Below are positions 43,595 to 56,873 of a DNA stretch of 64,000 nucleotides, in pieces; the stretch's first letter is position 1, and each line of letters opens with the position of its first letter. The notes under the pieces are model-generated. The model had not been told where the DNA came from and ran no database searches. It saw only the letters and a program-made list of their open reading frames with translations. This stretch comes from Isoetes taiwanensis (lineage: Eukaryota > Streptophyta > Lycopodiopsida > Isoetales > Isoetaceae), in contig JAJEKV010000079.1 of the NCBI GenBank assembly GCA_021234155.1, forward strand, positions 2,826,261 to 2,890,260, read 5' to 3'. A program made the translations under genes and the position numbers.

Positions 43595-45809
43595 AAGGTG
43601 CTCCGCAAGCACTACAACACAAATCCAGATCAACCTCCATGAACTCTATATATAAATAACAAACTAACAAAACATAAACACCAAAACATGTAATAGAACT
43701 AGTTCATAGTGTTTACTTTGCGATGTCTTATCACTGCGATCTAATTGCTGGTGATCTCCCCGTGACAAGTAATGCCCTTGTAAGGCTCATATGAGAACTA
43801 ATATGTGCAATTCAAAAACAGTACACCCAAGTGCTCCCCACCACAACAGATATAGCACCGTCAATGGACATAGAATGCTCTAAGCCGCCTAACATATGCA
43901 AGGATGCCGCAATCCTATGCGCCATCCCAACCTGAATAACGAGATTAACAAACTCGAATGGAGAATGCCGCCTTTGGTTCAGCTGAATACACAACAGGGA
44001 AGTTAGGGATGGGATGCATCTATGGTAGATGAAATGAAAGACTCGTGCAAGGACACAACAAAGCTCGTTCATACACCAACAACTGAGCCTGGGATCAGTC
44101 TTCATGACGCAACTATATACAACAGACAAAAAAGCATGAAAACAAAGAAACCGAATCATGACAACTAACAAGCAAGTTCATCAAATTAACAACCATGGTA
44201 ATGATCACCCTTTGTGCATTGTGGGATATAATTCACGCCAGTTCAAGTATCACGACATCGGCTATTTGCATTATAAGAAGCACTATCTATATCCTCAAAA
44301 TTATTGTCTTCCTCATCGCAAAGAAGAATAGCATCATCCCAATAATACCGCTACCAGGGCCCATTCCTCCATGTGCACAAAGCCCGGCAAACCAACAGAA
44401 TCATCCCTGCCCGATGGCATGCAAAGGACTGGGTTCAACATCACCTCCTTGCAGCAGCCTGAAACACTTTTAGCTCATTGATATGAGCCGCCTTTGAAGG
44501 ATGATCCGTGAACTGGATGGAAATTTTTCAGATCGAATCATCCTAGCTAAGGTATTGTCAGACTAGCAGTCAACCATTTATCTCCCATGGTAGACCACAA
44601 AATGTGCAAATGATTCAAGAGGTTCTTATTGTCATCAAGGTTCTTGGTATCACCAAATTTCATCTCAAATAGAGATCTTTTTCTCAATATAGCTCCACCT
44701 ACAATATGTGAGGATGACAAACATAATGGACTTTTCCTTAACATCCCTTCATAACATCTAATCATGCCTTCAAAACAATGAAGGTGACTGCTTTTGTGAA
44801 GGGCTTTGCATACCAAAATCACACCGTGGCTTTGAAACCCATTCGAAATCCTTTTATAGCATCATTCATGGCCTTTGGGGTTTTTGAATCAGCCTAAAAA
44901 TAGTTGGCAATGCAAGTGATCAACAGCACCCACGCCCATGGCCACAGCTCCAGCCAAACACTTTAACTGCAAAAGCCAACAAGAACATCATAAAACTCGT
45001 GGCACATCTTGCCCATAAAACCCAAGGTGGACATAATCGACATCTATGGCACTTTAATCCTAAATCAAGAGAACAACCAGCCAAGATGTCCCCTACCGAG
45101 TTTCCTCCTCAAAGAGGAGCCGGGATTAAAGAACTCAAAGAAGGAGACACGCACAAGGAACACCCTTCCCGCTCCTCAACAGTTTCCTCTTCAAAGACAT
45201 CACAAACAAAATAAAAGCAGCAAACCCCATTTGTGACAAAATCCGCTAACATAAACTTGAGATGTCACCTTCCTCAATAACCAAGACATACCCCTCCTTA
45301 TTTTGGCCCAAAACAGAAAAATGATACACATATTCTAACCCCATAGCCATTTGCAATTCATGCCCATCTCCTGCTTTTGTGGAGAACTCCCGCAAGGACT
45401 ACAACAAAAATGCTGCTTTAACGATTCAAATAATTCGAAATCCATAGTGCCAACCATAATTCCACCATATATAATGCATAATACATATACTAGCCATTGA
45501 AAATTTTTAGGTTATAAAATACCATTTGTATAAATTTGAAAAATAATCATGATAAACAATTTTGTAGTGTGTTTATCATTTGCATTAAGTAATTTATTTC
45601 AAATCAACAAGGAGCATAAAAAATTGCTCTGAGTATGTGCCAGTGAAAACACAAAATCAACAATAGCTTCATACATGGTGCACTTATAAAGGTAAGGTGA
45701 AGTTGAGCCCATATTTAGAGTTGCCCATGTTGTTTACTATGCCGTTAAGTGATTGAGGGGTCAATTCCATTTCTTACATAAGAGGAAAATGAAAAAATTA
45801 TATGGAGAT

Positions 45810-45930
45810 GGTAATTATATATTCAGCAAAATGGTTGGAATAACACGCCTCATGTGTTAATTGGAGTTAAACTGAAAATTATAAGAGAAGGTAACATATA
45901 TTCAACAAATGGTTAATAACACGCCTCATG
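45810..45930. repeat. Imperfect direct repeat of about 43 bp, two copies
   Basis: 45810-45854 and 45890-45930 both end in AATAACACGCCTCATG and share TATATTCA followed by AAATGGTT. Confidence 0.75.
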
Positions 45931-47183
45931 CATTTAAAGACATTTAAAAGAGGACATAGACAATAATGTTTCAAACATGTTCAAGCTCATGAACCGTTGA
46001 AAGAAAGTTCCCTCATCGTGACTTTGTATGTAAAGGAGAGTCCTTTTTTTGCTTATCATTACTAGAAGAGTATCGATAACTAGTTATCAAGATCGGAGGA
46101 TTACCGCATATTATTATTACATCCTCCAAGATTGATAAATCAATTATTTGTACCGGTTCAATATCGTGAGACAATAATACTTGAAGAATGTAAATTTATA
46201 TTGAAACTAAGATCGCACAAGATTTCACTTAAACCAACATCTGAATTTAAAAACATGTAATTAGTAATCAACATGTAATCGCAGATCAACTATGTACAAT
46301 TTAAATCAGATCAGCTTCAATCCATGTGGCTGGTAAGCCTAAAATTATTAAATGTTGCAACCTATTAAAAGTAGAGGTCTTTGGCATCAACATACGCGAA
46401 CATTTATAAAAACATTGGTCGCACATTGAGCCGAGATCTTCGCCAAAATTCAGCACACTATGGGCTTTTCCGGTAATTTTCAACCACCGGAATTTGAGGA
46501 ATGATTGTTGCATTATTCTCCAGAACCATTGTTTACCTTTATCAAAGATTTACTTTTGAAGACGGTCCACTATCGCAGCTGCTAAATTGATTTAGATTTG
46601 GAGGTGGTAGTACTGTTTCCTTTGGTTTCTCGGTGTGCCAAGGCACAATTGTTTCTTTGGTCAAATGCACAGCGGTCATCTTGAGTAATCGTGAAAGAAA
46701 GATTCTTTTAGAACCTCTTATGCATAATTATAAGAAAAGAATCCCAAACCAATAATATACTATAACATACCCTCTTCTTTCACAACCTCTCATCCGGGGC
46801 TTGCCTCATCTTCTTTAAAGACTCTTCAGAACTTTAGTTCTTCCACCAAGAACTAGAGCTTGTCGATACCTCCCATTTGAACATCTCTTCATCATATTTT
46901 TTAAGGTCTCTCGCTCTGCTATGTCTTTTCAAGCTTTTTAAGTATTCATGGAATTCCCATGATATTTCTAACAAGAAATCCTATATAATGACCAAATCAT
47001 TATCTATTGACGAAAACCTATAAAAAAAAAAAGTCAGTAAAAATATGTCCAAGAGTAGTAAGAAAAAAAGGACACTATTGTACCACCGTAAATCTCTTTG
47101 TACAAACATTTCTAAGCGCTTCCAAGATTATGAATTATTTCTCCAAGGTACCATCCATAATCACCGCAGTTGATTGATAATAC

Positions 47184-47640
47184 TCTCACAATCAATGATG
47201 GCTCCTGCTGGTCAAGATACTCCATACCTGTTATCAAAATCATATTTGCCGATGTTCATCGCCCCTGGCTCCCAATGCTACATTGATTCGGGGAAAGTCT
47301 CACACGTTGAAGTTTATTCTCTTCCTGGCGTGTGCACAGTTTGCTCCACTAGCCAACACAACTGGCCTAGACTTTGGCTTCAAGCGGCTTCAGCTTCAGC
47401 GTCTGTACCATTTCTCGGTGAAGCCGGTTATGGTGCTCCACGTATGTATCCAAGACTATGAAGATTTTACTTTGGCCTTCCCGGTTGTCGAGATAACGAT
47501 CTGCGGCTTTGGCGTTCACCGGTGTCAATGGCGGCAAAATATGGCACTCACCACGGATATAGTGCGGTTCATCGTCCTCGTCTGCGTCATGGGGTGTCTC
47601 CCATCCCATCTCAGCTAATGCGGCGTTCATCATCAAAGGG
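47184..47640 (-). pseudogene. Protease fragment, element 1 second copy
   Basis: Minus strand EMGWETPHDADEDDEPHYIR and FIVLDTYVEHHNRLH (47367-47636). The DTG active site is damaged as read, whereas 14742-14984 has LIDTGSTHNC. Confidence 0.75.
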
Positions 47641-48866
47641 GCGGTTGTTTGTCCCTATGCCACGGCTGAAACACCTAAAACACGACTGCTTTTCTATGCC
47701 TCCTGCTTCTTCTCTTTGGGAATGGGCGTCTCCTTTGCCTTGGAATAGTTGGAACCCCCTCCTTGCTCTTTGAAGGTCACTGTTTCTTATCCTACTTGCG
47801 AGTTTGCATTGCCACTTTCCCGTAATTAGTGTTGTATGTCAGTGCAGCACAGGCTGCGGGGGCTCGCCGATCTTGAGCTATAGCCTCATTGCCATTTCCC
47901 TTATCACAGTATCTACTTTTGCCTTGGTGCATGCTCTTGGGGTCCCGCATCTTGCAAAGGCCTTTTGGATTACGCCGACGCCGATCCTAGGGTTTATTGC
48001 TCTTACCAGCTTCCGGATCTCTTCATTCAATCCTTCGATATAACCCTCTCTTTAGCGTGCCTCTCACTCAACTTTGACACATATAGCCTTAGTCTCATGA
48101 ATTCCTCCGTGTAGCCACGAGGCCGATTTGTTGCCTGGCGCAGCTTTGTAAAACTGCTGCATCATGTGACACTTATGTTCTCTTGGCACATAATGGCGAA
48201 TGCCTTAACAAACTTCTTGAACACGCAAGCTGTCTGCTTTCGGTCCATGTGCTTTGGCATATCCCTTCCACCAGATCCTAGCTGCTCCCTTAAGGTTAGC
48301 TGTTGCCACTCTGACTTTGTCCTTGTCTTTCATGCTGTAGGCATTGCCATACTCTCTCATCTCGTCTAACCATGCTTCTGCCTCCATTCCTGACCTGCTA
48401 TCCCCTGAGAATTGCTCCAGTTTTCTTGCTTTCCATACATTCTTTGGCGGAATCAACCTTCTTCTGATAGTCAGATTGTGACCTGCCCCTGTCATGGTTT
48501 GGATCCTCCCGGTGGTCCCGTCTCTCCTCCTCCTGCTCTTCTGATCCGGAGTCCGAGTCTGAGCTAGAGTCGGAGGACCCCGAGCTAGGAGATCTTCTTC
48601 TCTAGCTTTTCTTCCTTTGTTGCCTTTACGGCGGTTTGGTGTTTACGGCAATGGCACATTCGATCTTGCCCTCACTGTTCTTTAACTCTTGCCAGCAATG
48701 CCCTTATCTCATGAATGTCAGACCTAATCTGGGATAGCTCTTCCTCTGGTGTTGCTACATCAAACTCTTGATGCGGTTTCTTGGCTAGAAAACCTTGGTG
48801 GAGATGGCTCTTGGTCATGTTGTCCTTGTTGTTCAGCGTTTCTAGGTACTCAAGCTGCATACACAT
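47641..48866 (-). pseudogene. Gag, element 1 second copy
   Basis: Minus strand ATG at 48866 (MCMQLEYLETLNNKDN), helix IRSDIHEIRALLARVKEQ, capsid core 48205-48495 with LEQFSGDSRSGMEAEAWLDE and GAARIWWKGYAKAHG, and a CFRCF knuckle near 47680. Better preserved than the first copy over the capsid core. Confidence 0.85.
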
Positions 48867-49059
48867 TAGATTATACTCTGATGATTAGTTCATTGTTTTG
48901 TCATTGCATTGGTTGTTTGATGATATAATTGTGGGGACAAAATATATCAAGAGAACATAATTGAGGTTATCATTTACATTCATGAATATAATAATACTTA
49001 TACATTCAAGGGGAGTTAGTCATAGAAATTGAAAATATTTTTTAATTCTATTATTGGAA

Positions 49060-50568
49060 TTTCTTCAAATAATCGGGGTTGTCCTCCAAATTTTTTTTTT
49101 TGACTTGGGGCTGTGCCGATTGTTACGCCCTAGGTTCGAGGATATTTGTGGCCGTGCCTCCTTGAAGTCACGGTCACCAAGTCTTCCATCCTCCTTTACG
49201 ATGTATAGGCTCTGATCCAGTCGCCAATCGCCTGCAGATCTATAGGGGATTACAAAGTCGAAAGATGCTCAATGCTATTGTTCTCTTGAAGAGGATGACA
49301 TGAAAAGATTAGATGTTTGGGGCCATCTGAGCATGACTTCCGAATCTGAGAGGCGATGAGCATGAAGACTCCTTCTTCACCCGTGGGCTGAATTGGCGAT
49401 TGTATAACCGCTATCCTTCCATCTATGAGTAAAGGGAGGTAGAACCTAAGGGCTTTGTCATGCCACTTTGTCTCTTCGCTGATGTGAAGGCTGCTCTGTG
49501 TCTTCGGAATTACTCATCAGCGGTATTTCCACCATCTCTTTGTAGTCCGCGGTACATGGAATGTGTCGGGGTTGATGCTTCTTTTCAACTAATCTTGGTG
49601 CCGATGCCGATGTGCTAGGTAGAGTCGCGGGGCGTTGATTTTCCCTTGATTCCCATGCGCTCTGAATTGCCAAGAACTCCTCTTCCGAGGGCAACTCTCG
49701 CTCAGCCATCATCTGTCTGATGCCGGTGTAGGCTTCAATATCTGTCGATGTCTGGCCGGTATATGTTCTGGCTTCCCTTATGCTGATGGGAAAGTCATGA
49801 GTTTCTCTGTCGATGAAGGCATCGAGATCAGGGTCTTGCCGTAGGAGATGCAGAAGTTCATCTACCTTGTAGCCCCTATCTCGGCACTCGGGGAAGTTCT
49901 TGATATCATGGAGGCTTAAGTATGTCTCTCCTTGTATAATCACTGGGGTCAAGCTTGTAATTCCTTGCCCAAGTGGTGGGGCTGTTCTTGTGACTCTGAG
50001 CCCTTCTTCGAAGCTTTAGAGCTGCTGCTCTGCTTGCTGCCTTTCTTGTACTAGGTCGATGTCCTCTGTGTCCGAGTCGCGTCCTTCCTCTTCTTCTTCC
50101 TCTGCCTCCTCGTATGCAACGCGCATCTGCTCTTCTTCTGCTGCTGCCATGGCCATTGGCTGTATGTTGGCAGAAATGGACATGTAATTAGGTAAGTGAC
50201 TAGCCTTGTTTTCTAGGTATTTATCTATGTTGGGCATGTCTTGCAGTGCTACCTTGAGGGCCATGCTTGGTGCAAAATATCCTATGCAAGGTGGGAGCTC
50301 TACTAGAAGGTCGATCTTGGCATGGAACTTCGAACATAATGTCTTGGTAGAAAGGGGTGGCATTGATGGTGGCCTCCACATCAACCTCATACGGAAGGCG
50401 GCGAAGCGGAGTTGATGTCGGCCTCGACCCACATGGTGTGGCGTTGTACCATTGCCTAAATCGGTGGTTGTCATGGTCTATGGCATTTGGGGATATCAAG
50501 CGGATGGGAAGCGCCTTACGGGCTGGAAAATCGGCTTGGAGTGAGGGGAGCAAAGGTGTAGGATGCAA
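49060..50568 (-). pseudogene. ORF-b, element 1 second copy
   Basis: 49458-49952 is open for 164 codons over the middle region (YLSLHDIKNFPECRDRGYK, DPDLDAFIDRETHDFPISI, MMAERELPSEEEFLAIQ). 50016-50474 is open over the N-terminal region with the acidic tract. The C-terminal domain, open in the first copy, is broken here. The two copies are complementary and support one protein. Confidence 0.7.
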
Positions 50569-50764
50569 ATGAGGTTTGTGGTCTACTTATAGGCAAAACC
50601 CTAATTTTGGGGAATTTTTGGGTTTGGGAAAAACCTATGATTCTAAGGTATTACTATGCAAAAGACAGGTTAGTCATGCTAAGGAGTGCATCCTAAGGGT
50701 CATATTGCAACAAATTCCATCTAATTTGGTGAAAGTTAGGCCAAGCTAGGACAATTTAAGTGTG

Positions 50765-51255
50765 ACCACTCACCACGGTCTTGTGAGAGCACTTTTGAGC
50801 ATGGGCAAAAGTGGTGCAGGCGCGATGCGTGAGGGTGGGGCCTTGTTTGGGTCAAAGATGATGCCAAACATGCAAACTAATGATAGAATCTGCATATCTG
50901 GTCGAGATAGGTGGGATTGTGTCCTTACTTGCTTCATTTGGACAAGTTTTGGCCTAGATCGATGCTCAACCCACTCACGGTCTTGTGGGGGAGCACTTTT
51001 GAGCCTGGTCAAAAGTGGTCTGGGCAGGCACTCTGTGAGGGTGGGGCTCCATTTGAGTTTGGGTTGGCCAATTTCTACAATCTAAGGGTCAAATCCTACT
51101 AAACAAAGTGGTAGGTCGAATGGTGTCCTTACTTTCTGCATTTGGACAAGTTTTGGCATAGATCGATTCTTTCGACCACTCACCACGGTCTTGTGGGGGC
51201 ATTTTTGAGCTGGTCATAAGTGGTGCTGGGCGCATTATGTGAGGGTGGGGCCAAA
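50765..51255. repeat. Three palindromic leader modules, second copy
   Basis: Modules begin near 50766, 50970 and 51176. The outer arm reads CTCACCACGGTCTTGTG where the first copy has CTCACACAGTGCG; the inner arms are unchanged. Confidence 0.78.
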
Positions 51256-51387
51256 AACACTGAGTTTTGCTCCAAATTTATTAATTTCAAGTGCAGAACT
51301 TAGTAATACACCCTACTTAAACATGATTTAACACATTAATTCATCAAAATTATAAATTTGTATTTACAAAAATTATTTACAACGGAC

Positions 51388-52685
51388 TTAATAGTATTCC
51401 TTCTTTATGTATTTAGCTAGCTTCATGTCCTTGGGCATGCGTGTCCTGCTTTGGCATGGATTGCACATGCTATCGAGTCTTCAAAATGTTGTACTCGTGT
51501 TGCTTTCGGTACCTCTCTGGGCTAGTAACATGTCGTCCAGTGACCCGCTTGATGTTGTCAAATTCTTGCAAAATTTCCCATGTCAGCCTTGCGAAAGAAG
51601 CTCTGGGGATGAGCAAGCCATAGCTCCTCTGGAAATGTCTAACCTCGGCGACTCACGGAAAAATGTGAGTCGACCTTTCTTCTAATCGGCTTCCTCGGTT
51701 ATTTGGTTTTTCGGGGGCAGCTTCAAAGGTGTCCTTCTTAGTCGGTAGTCCTCCCTCCACATAGGCTACCACATTGCTCCTCGTAATACTTGGGTATGCC
51801 TGCGTACATTTTCATGTGCGGGTGTACTCCTTGACCTTCTTCACATTACTCAAGATCACAGCGAGGTACATATGATCCATTGCGACCTTGGCTTCTTGTT
51901 GTCATTGCTCGGGTGCTTCGGTGAAGGCCACCTAGGGTACGGGGGTACCTCTGCCACCTGCTCCTCCTCTTCATTAGCTGGCACCTGCCCTACATTCGAG
52001 GGTCCCGAGCCTTCGGCTGGTGGGGGGACCCTTATTCCTTCATCTGACTCAGTGTCAGATGAGGACTGCGACTCATCGGGCTCTTGCTCCCGAATGACGA
52101 CGCCTTTGGCCGGGGTCGTCTTCAATTTCCGCTTCGTGTCTTTCGGCAGCGCAGGGGCTTTTCCCTTGTCTGCTTTCTTCTTCAAGCGCTCTTCCTTCAG
52201 CTTTCTCCTCTCCTCCTTCTTCTGCCTCCTCTCCTCCTTTCTTTTTCGGCGCTCCTCCTTCTCCCGTCGGCGCTCCTCCTCGCTCTTCTTTACTTCGCCT
52301 TCCTCGTGCTCTCCGCTTTCTTTTCTTCTCCTTCTTGTCTAAGTTCTTGAAGAGCTCCCTCCTTAGCTCCTCTGCAGCTTCCTCCTCCTCATGGTTGGGC
52401 TGGATTAAGGGTGCTTTCGGGCCCTGTTTGCCGTCTAAGCTGCTCCCCAGTCTGATTTCTTCTTTGGCTCCTCCTCCTCGGCAGCTCCATGGCCTGCTCT
52501 GAGGCGTCTAGCTAGGTTAGTTTGTGCTACCTGTTCCCTTTGGCTCGCTCCGAGCGGCCAGACCTTCCGATGGGCTGCCAGCTCTTGGTATTTGGTGTGA
52601 CCGGGGGGCACTACAATCCGGTTTGTTTTTGGTGCGGGCCATGCCTTGGTTTAAAGCAATCTGAGCTCGGGCACCTAAAAATCAT
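51388..52685 (-). pseudogene. ORF-a with histone H3 fold, element 1 second copy
   Basis: Minus strand from ATG 52685 to stop 51388-51390. The K/E/R coiled coil is read at 52190-52340, followed by the acidic Ser segment DESQSSSDTESDEG (51856-52185). 51548-51649 is open for 34 codons, reading AEVRHFQRSYGLLIPRASF and then ARLTWEILQEFDNIK. This aligns without gaps to H3 residues 50-82, with E50, R52, Q55, S57, L60-I62, F67, R69-L70, E73-I74, Q76 and F78 identical. The C-terminal FED and MPKD blocks follow as in the first copy. Frame breaks separate the blocks. Confidence 0.88.
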
Positions 52686-52859
52686 CTTCGGGGACGAGCT
52701 GTTCTTTGAAGGCGCTGAGGACAAATGAGGAACCCTAAATTTCTATTTATAGGTTGGGATAATTTAGGGTTTGGACCTGCATTTCCACATTAGGCCAATC
52801 TAGAAGGTATTAGTGTAGATATGAGGAGCACATTAGGTTTATTTAGCCAAAAATTATCC

Positions 52860-53145
52860 ACCACTCACCGCGGTCTTGGCGGGGAGCACTTTTGAGCATG
52901 GTCAAAAGTGTGCGGGCGGGCCTTCTGTGAGGGGGTCACCCTCTTTGGGTCCAATTTTCAATTTACAAGGGTTTTCTTAGTGTTTTAACATGCCTAGAAT
53001 CTAAGTAATAAGCTGAACTGCACCGTTAGATTAGCTAAATTATGCATCTAACTAGGTCAACATGGGTCCACCACTCACCGCGGTCTTGTGGGGAGCAATT
53101 ACGAGCATGGTCAAAATTGGTGCGAGCACTCTATGAGGGTCACCT
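52860..53145. repeat. Two palindromic leader modules, second copy
   Basis: Modules near 52859-52935 and 53070-53145 with inner arms CACTTTTGA/TCAAAAGTG in the first. Confidence 0.78.
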
Positions 53146-53340
53146 ATTTTGAACAATTTAGGTTGGGTTCTTGCTAAAACTTATTACTAACTTAGCATTA
53201 ACCTATTTACTACACTAGAAATTGGAAAAAATTTCCAATTTTTAGGGTTCTGCTTGGGTGGCTATTTCCCAAGACTTGAGTCTCTTTGTTAGTCCTATGG
53301 GAAACATGGTCAGTGCTTGATCTTGGTCTACCAAGGTCAT

Positions 53341-53352
53341 GCTCTGATACCA
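53341..53352 (-). promoter_or_regulatory. Primer binding site, element 1 second copy
   Basis: Minus strand TGGTATCAGAGC, one nucleotide from the LTR at 53354. Confidence 0.93.
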
Positions 53353-53353
53353 C

Positions 53354-54955
53354 TGTGACGTCCCCTACTCCTTATACGATGCACACATGCATTGTCGGAA
53401 AGCGAACATTCCCACGGCGACCAAATTGGCAGGGGCCATCCACCTGACACCACTCCTAGTGGAATGAGCCAGCAAGGGAAGAGTGGATGTGTCATTCACC
53501 CGTCTCCCATCGGGTCGATCTATCTGCGGAAGCGTAAATAAACAAACATGAGCACATACTAACAGTATATCAATACAATCACCTCGAAGGGTGAATACAT
53601 CATAATCATCTCATATACAACAACATCAACATGAATAATAGCAACATGAGAAATCCTACCGGGCTCTCGACTTCGGGGGTTCGGTGGCCGGCTGGGCCTC
53701 GAAAGTCATTGCGGAGCCGAGAAATTCATGGCAATGGATTTGGCTGGCATAAGAACATGGCTGTTGGGTAGTCCACTCCATCCGCCTCTCCTGTACACAC
53801 TTTGCAGAGTGGATTGATAAGTATTGGGACCGGTTGTAGCTGCGGGTACACATAGCCAAGAAGGGCTACTCTTGGGTTTGCATCTCCCGGCCCGATGGTG
53901 CGGGGAGGAAAGTCACCCTTCCTCCGAGGCTTCCATGCTCAACCGTGGGTGGCTAGCGGGCCCTTTGCCCTTGTTCGACTTGAACCCAATGGAGAGTGGC
54001 GCATCACTCCCGCGGTGTCGAGCCCATACCTTGCCCTCACTTGGGTGGCAAGGCGTTAGACCTAGCTCACTAGAATCCACGGTAGGCTTTACACACGAGG
54101 AGGATTGATGCGTGTTGGGACAAGTACCTCCTTGTTACCTTGGGTCTAGCCCTCCACCTTCAACCGGTGGGCTCTTGTGTACAAGCATAATAATGGGTAC
54201 TAATGATACTATTCTAGGATCATCTTCTATAAAAGGCTGTTAGGGTCTCTACCCCCTTCCCAATACATAGAGGTCCTGAGAATGAAATACCAACATCATC
54301 ATAGAACTAAAATGAAGAATATCATCTAATCCATCTACCTAAACATCGAGAGTTAGGTTCCTTTGTTAGGAACTTATGATCTCGGGATCTACAAGGCTTC
54401 TATGGCTAATCTAACATACTAAACATGCTTATTGCCTAGCCAAAGGCAGCTTTGCTACAAGAATGACTAGATACGGTCCTTGACACGCTCGAGCCTCGAG
54501 AATGCATCCATGCCTCACGATCTGTTGCGAGGCTGGCTGCTTTCATAATGATGTTGTGCAAAGGCGGCTTTTCTTGGCCGAGCAATGCGAAATGGGGTCT
54601 TGACTTGGCGAAATGGCTCAAAGAGAACCCTAAATGCAAAAAGGGAAAAGGAGCTCTATGAAAACCCTAAAATGCAAAGAGAAGAAAAAAGGGTTTAGGG
54701 TTTAAGGAAAACCCTTATATAGAAACCCTTAGGGTTAGGTTAAACATTGGCAAATGGGGTTTAGCCATTTTGGCAGCGAGTCCATGGGGTTTATAATTGT
54801 GTATGTTTATTTAACATGCACAATATTCGAATTACCCCGGGTGCAACTCTAGGTGCAACCTAATACGACCACCAGTACATGTCATGTGACATATGCGGGT
54901 GGCGATATTAACATAATATATATGTATTCCGGTATATTATCTTTGGAGCGTCATA
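53354..54955 (-). repeat. Element 1 5' LTR, second copy
   Basis: About 1602 bp, TGTGACG to CGTCATA, colinear with 20716-22316 and sharing its terminal TA variant, so it is the duplicate of that LTR and not of the 3' LTR. Confidence 0.93.
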
Positions 54956-56873
54956 TTAGTGGAAGAAAGCGAGGAACAAGCATTGGTTGCCAAAACAAAT
55001 GGATAGGGACATCAACTAATGAAATTTAAAGCTTTAGAATAGAATAGAATAGAATAGAATAGAATAGAATAGAATAGAATAGAATAGAATAGAATAGAAT
55101 AGAATAGAATAGAATAGAATAGGCTTTTATTTTCCAGAGAGACCAATCGGCCTATGGGATCCCAAAGAGAGAAACTGAGATCTATTCTTGGCGGGTTAAA
55201 AAAAATCTGTCCCGAATGATGTCAAACTGTACAAGTATATATATGAGACAAGACAGATTCAAGTCATGCGTGTGTTCAAAGAGAGAGTTGGTCTCGTAGA
55301 TCCATGACCTCTTGGAGGTATGATCCCAACATTCAGACTTAAGCTGCGCTGAGTATCATGTGTAGCGGTTGGCCAGGCATGACCAATTCAGCATAGCATG
55401 CCTGAATTTGGTCATGCATCGAACATCCCTATAGAGTATGACATTCATCTTCAACGGCCTCCATTTGATAACATCTACAGAGCTTGTCCTGTCGTGGTTC
55501 CCCAATCCATCTCCCTGTCTCAATGCAGAGACTGTATGCATCTATACGGATTGCGGCAATGGGTTTGCACTGTTTCATAGGCAGATGGGTGCACATGTAA
55601 CATTGTGGGCCCCGCTCCAATGAGGGATTCACATGGCTCTGGTAATGTGTTGTCTTGACTGTTCAAAGGCCTTGAGACATCGAGTTTGCTAAGAAAGTAG
55701 GCATCAAGGTATTATCTCAAGCTGTGGCGATCTGCCTCTGCTTGCACCTATGCTCCTGCAGATTCCATCTGGGGTGCACTGAACTTGCTTTTCCTTCCAA
55801 CAGGCCTTGAGGCATTACAGCCCCATTGTGCATATAAGTCAGGCTAGCGAGCCGAACATCGTCCATAGTGGCCACCTTCTAAAAGTAGACGATGTGCCAT
55901 TCCAGGGCTGCCTTCTGAAGAGGTAAGAAACCTATCTCCTGTGGCAGGATATGATATGGGACCGTGGACTTCACCCCCGGTGCTCGGGCTAGGAAGGCTT
56001 TCTGTACCTGCTCCAAATCATTCTAGGTAGTGAGGGACATCACGAGGCCCCAGACCTCGACCCCGTATAAAAGGATACAAGGCCTTGAATAGATGCCAGT
56101 CATATAACTCTGCTATGTGACTATTGTTCTCCGCATGGTATACATCACCTTCCAGCCTGCTGCCGTCCGTAGACAGATGGAAGCATCCCAATGTATATTA
56201 GAGGGGAACTCCACTTCAAATACTTGTAGGTAGATGCCACTTCCATTTTTGCCCCAGTAAATGAAGGAGGGGCGTGTGGCTGACATGAGATGATATGAGG
56301 ACCAACTTAGTCCTACCAGTTGATTTACCTTTACTGCGGTCGCTGGTAGAATGTGTCGAACATCGAGATGGCCTTTGCATGTCTATGGAGTGTAAGCAAG
56401 GTGGTCCCAGCATATATGAGCTATCTAACAATCTGTGCAGGAGGTGAGCTCAGTCGCACCCATTTTTAGGAAAAAGCCGACTCTCCAGGCGGTGCGATGT
56501 ACAATCCAAATAGAGCGAGAGGATATCATTGGCGGACCACGATCTGGCTGTCAAATGGCTGGCTTGTCCGGATGTAATCGGCTTCGAGCATGTCTTCTAC
56601 AGCTGTAGGCGCATTCTACAAATCTCTGAGGGACCCTAGGTTTTGCAATTTTACCCATAGCTTTTTCTCGAGGCAGTGTCAAAAGCCTTTGCGAAGTTCA
56701 CAAAGCGGCAATATAGGTCTGTCGTCGGTTTAAATTGTCCTCAACCCGAGTCGCAATTTGAAGATGTGATCAATGATTGAGTGTAAATGGCCTAAAACAC
56801 ACCTTGTGTGTGGGCCCGGACTTTGCTGGCGGCCTTGTGCGGGTGTTGTGGGGCGGTGGTTGCATCTTTGCTT
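54956..56873 (-). mobile_element. LINE fragment, second copy
   Basis: Contains (GAATA)17 at 55037-55121. About 500 bp around 55720-56230 is practically identical to 23100-23610. Confidence 0.85.
55037..55121. repeat. (GAATA)17 microsatellite, second copy
   Basis: Eighty-five bases, one unit fewer than 22401-22490. Confidence 0.95.

Larger units (their letters stand above)
42640..47183. other. AT-rich low-copy DNA, no gene recognised
   Basis: Short ORFs at 43812-44171 (-), 44547-44822 (-), 44999-45236 (+) and 46301-46513 (-) lack any domain. The last (70 codons, with CDQCFYKCSRMLMPKTSTFN) looks most protein-like and may be a gene fragment. A hairpin (43547-43594) and a direct repeat (45810-45930) are listed separately. 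Confidence 0.5.
47184..54955 (-). mobile_element. Element 1, second copy (5' part only)
   Basis: Truncated at 47184 inside the protease. It retains gag, ORF-b, ORF-a with the H3 fold, the leader, PBS and 5' LTR. Confidence 0.92.
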
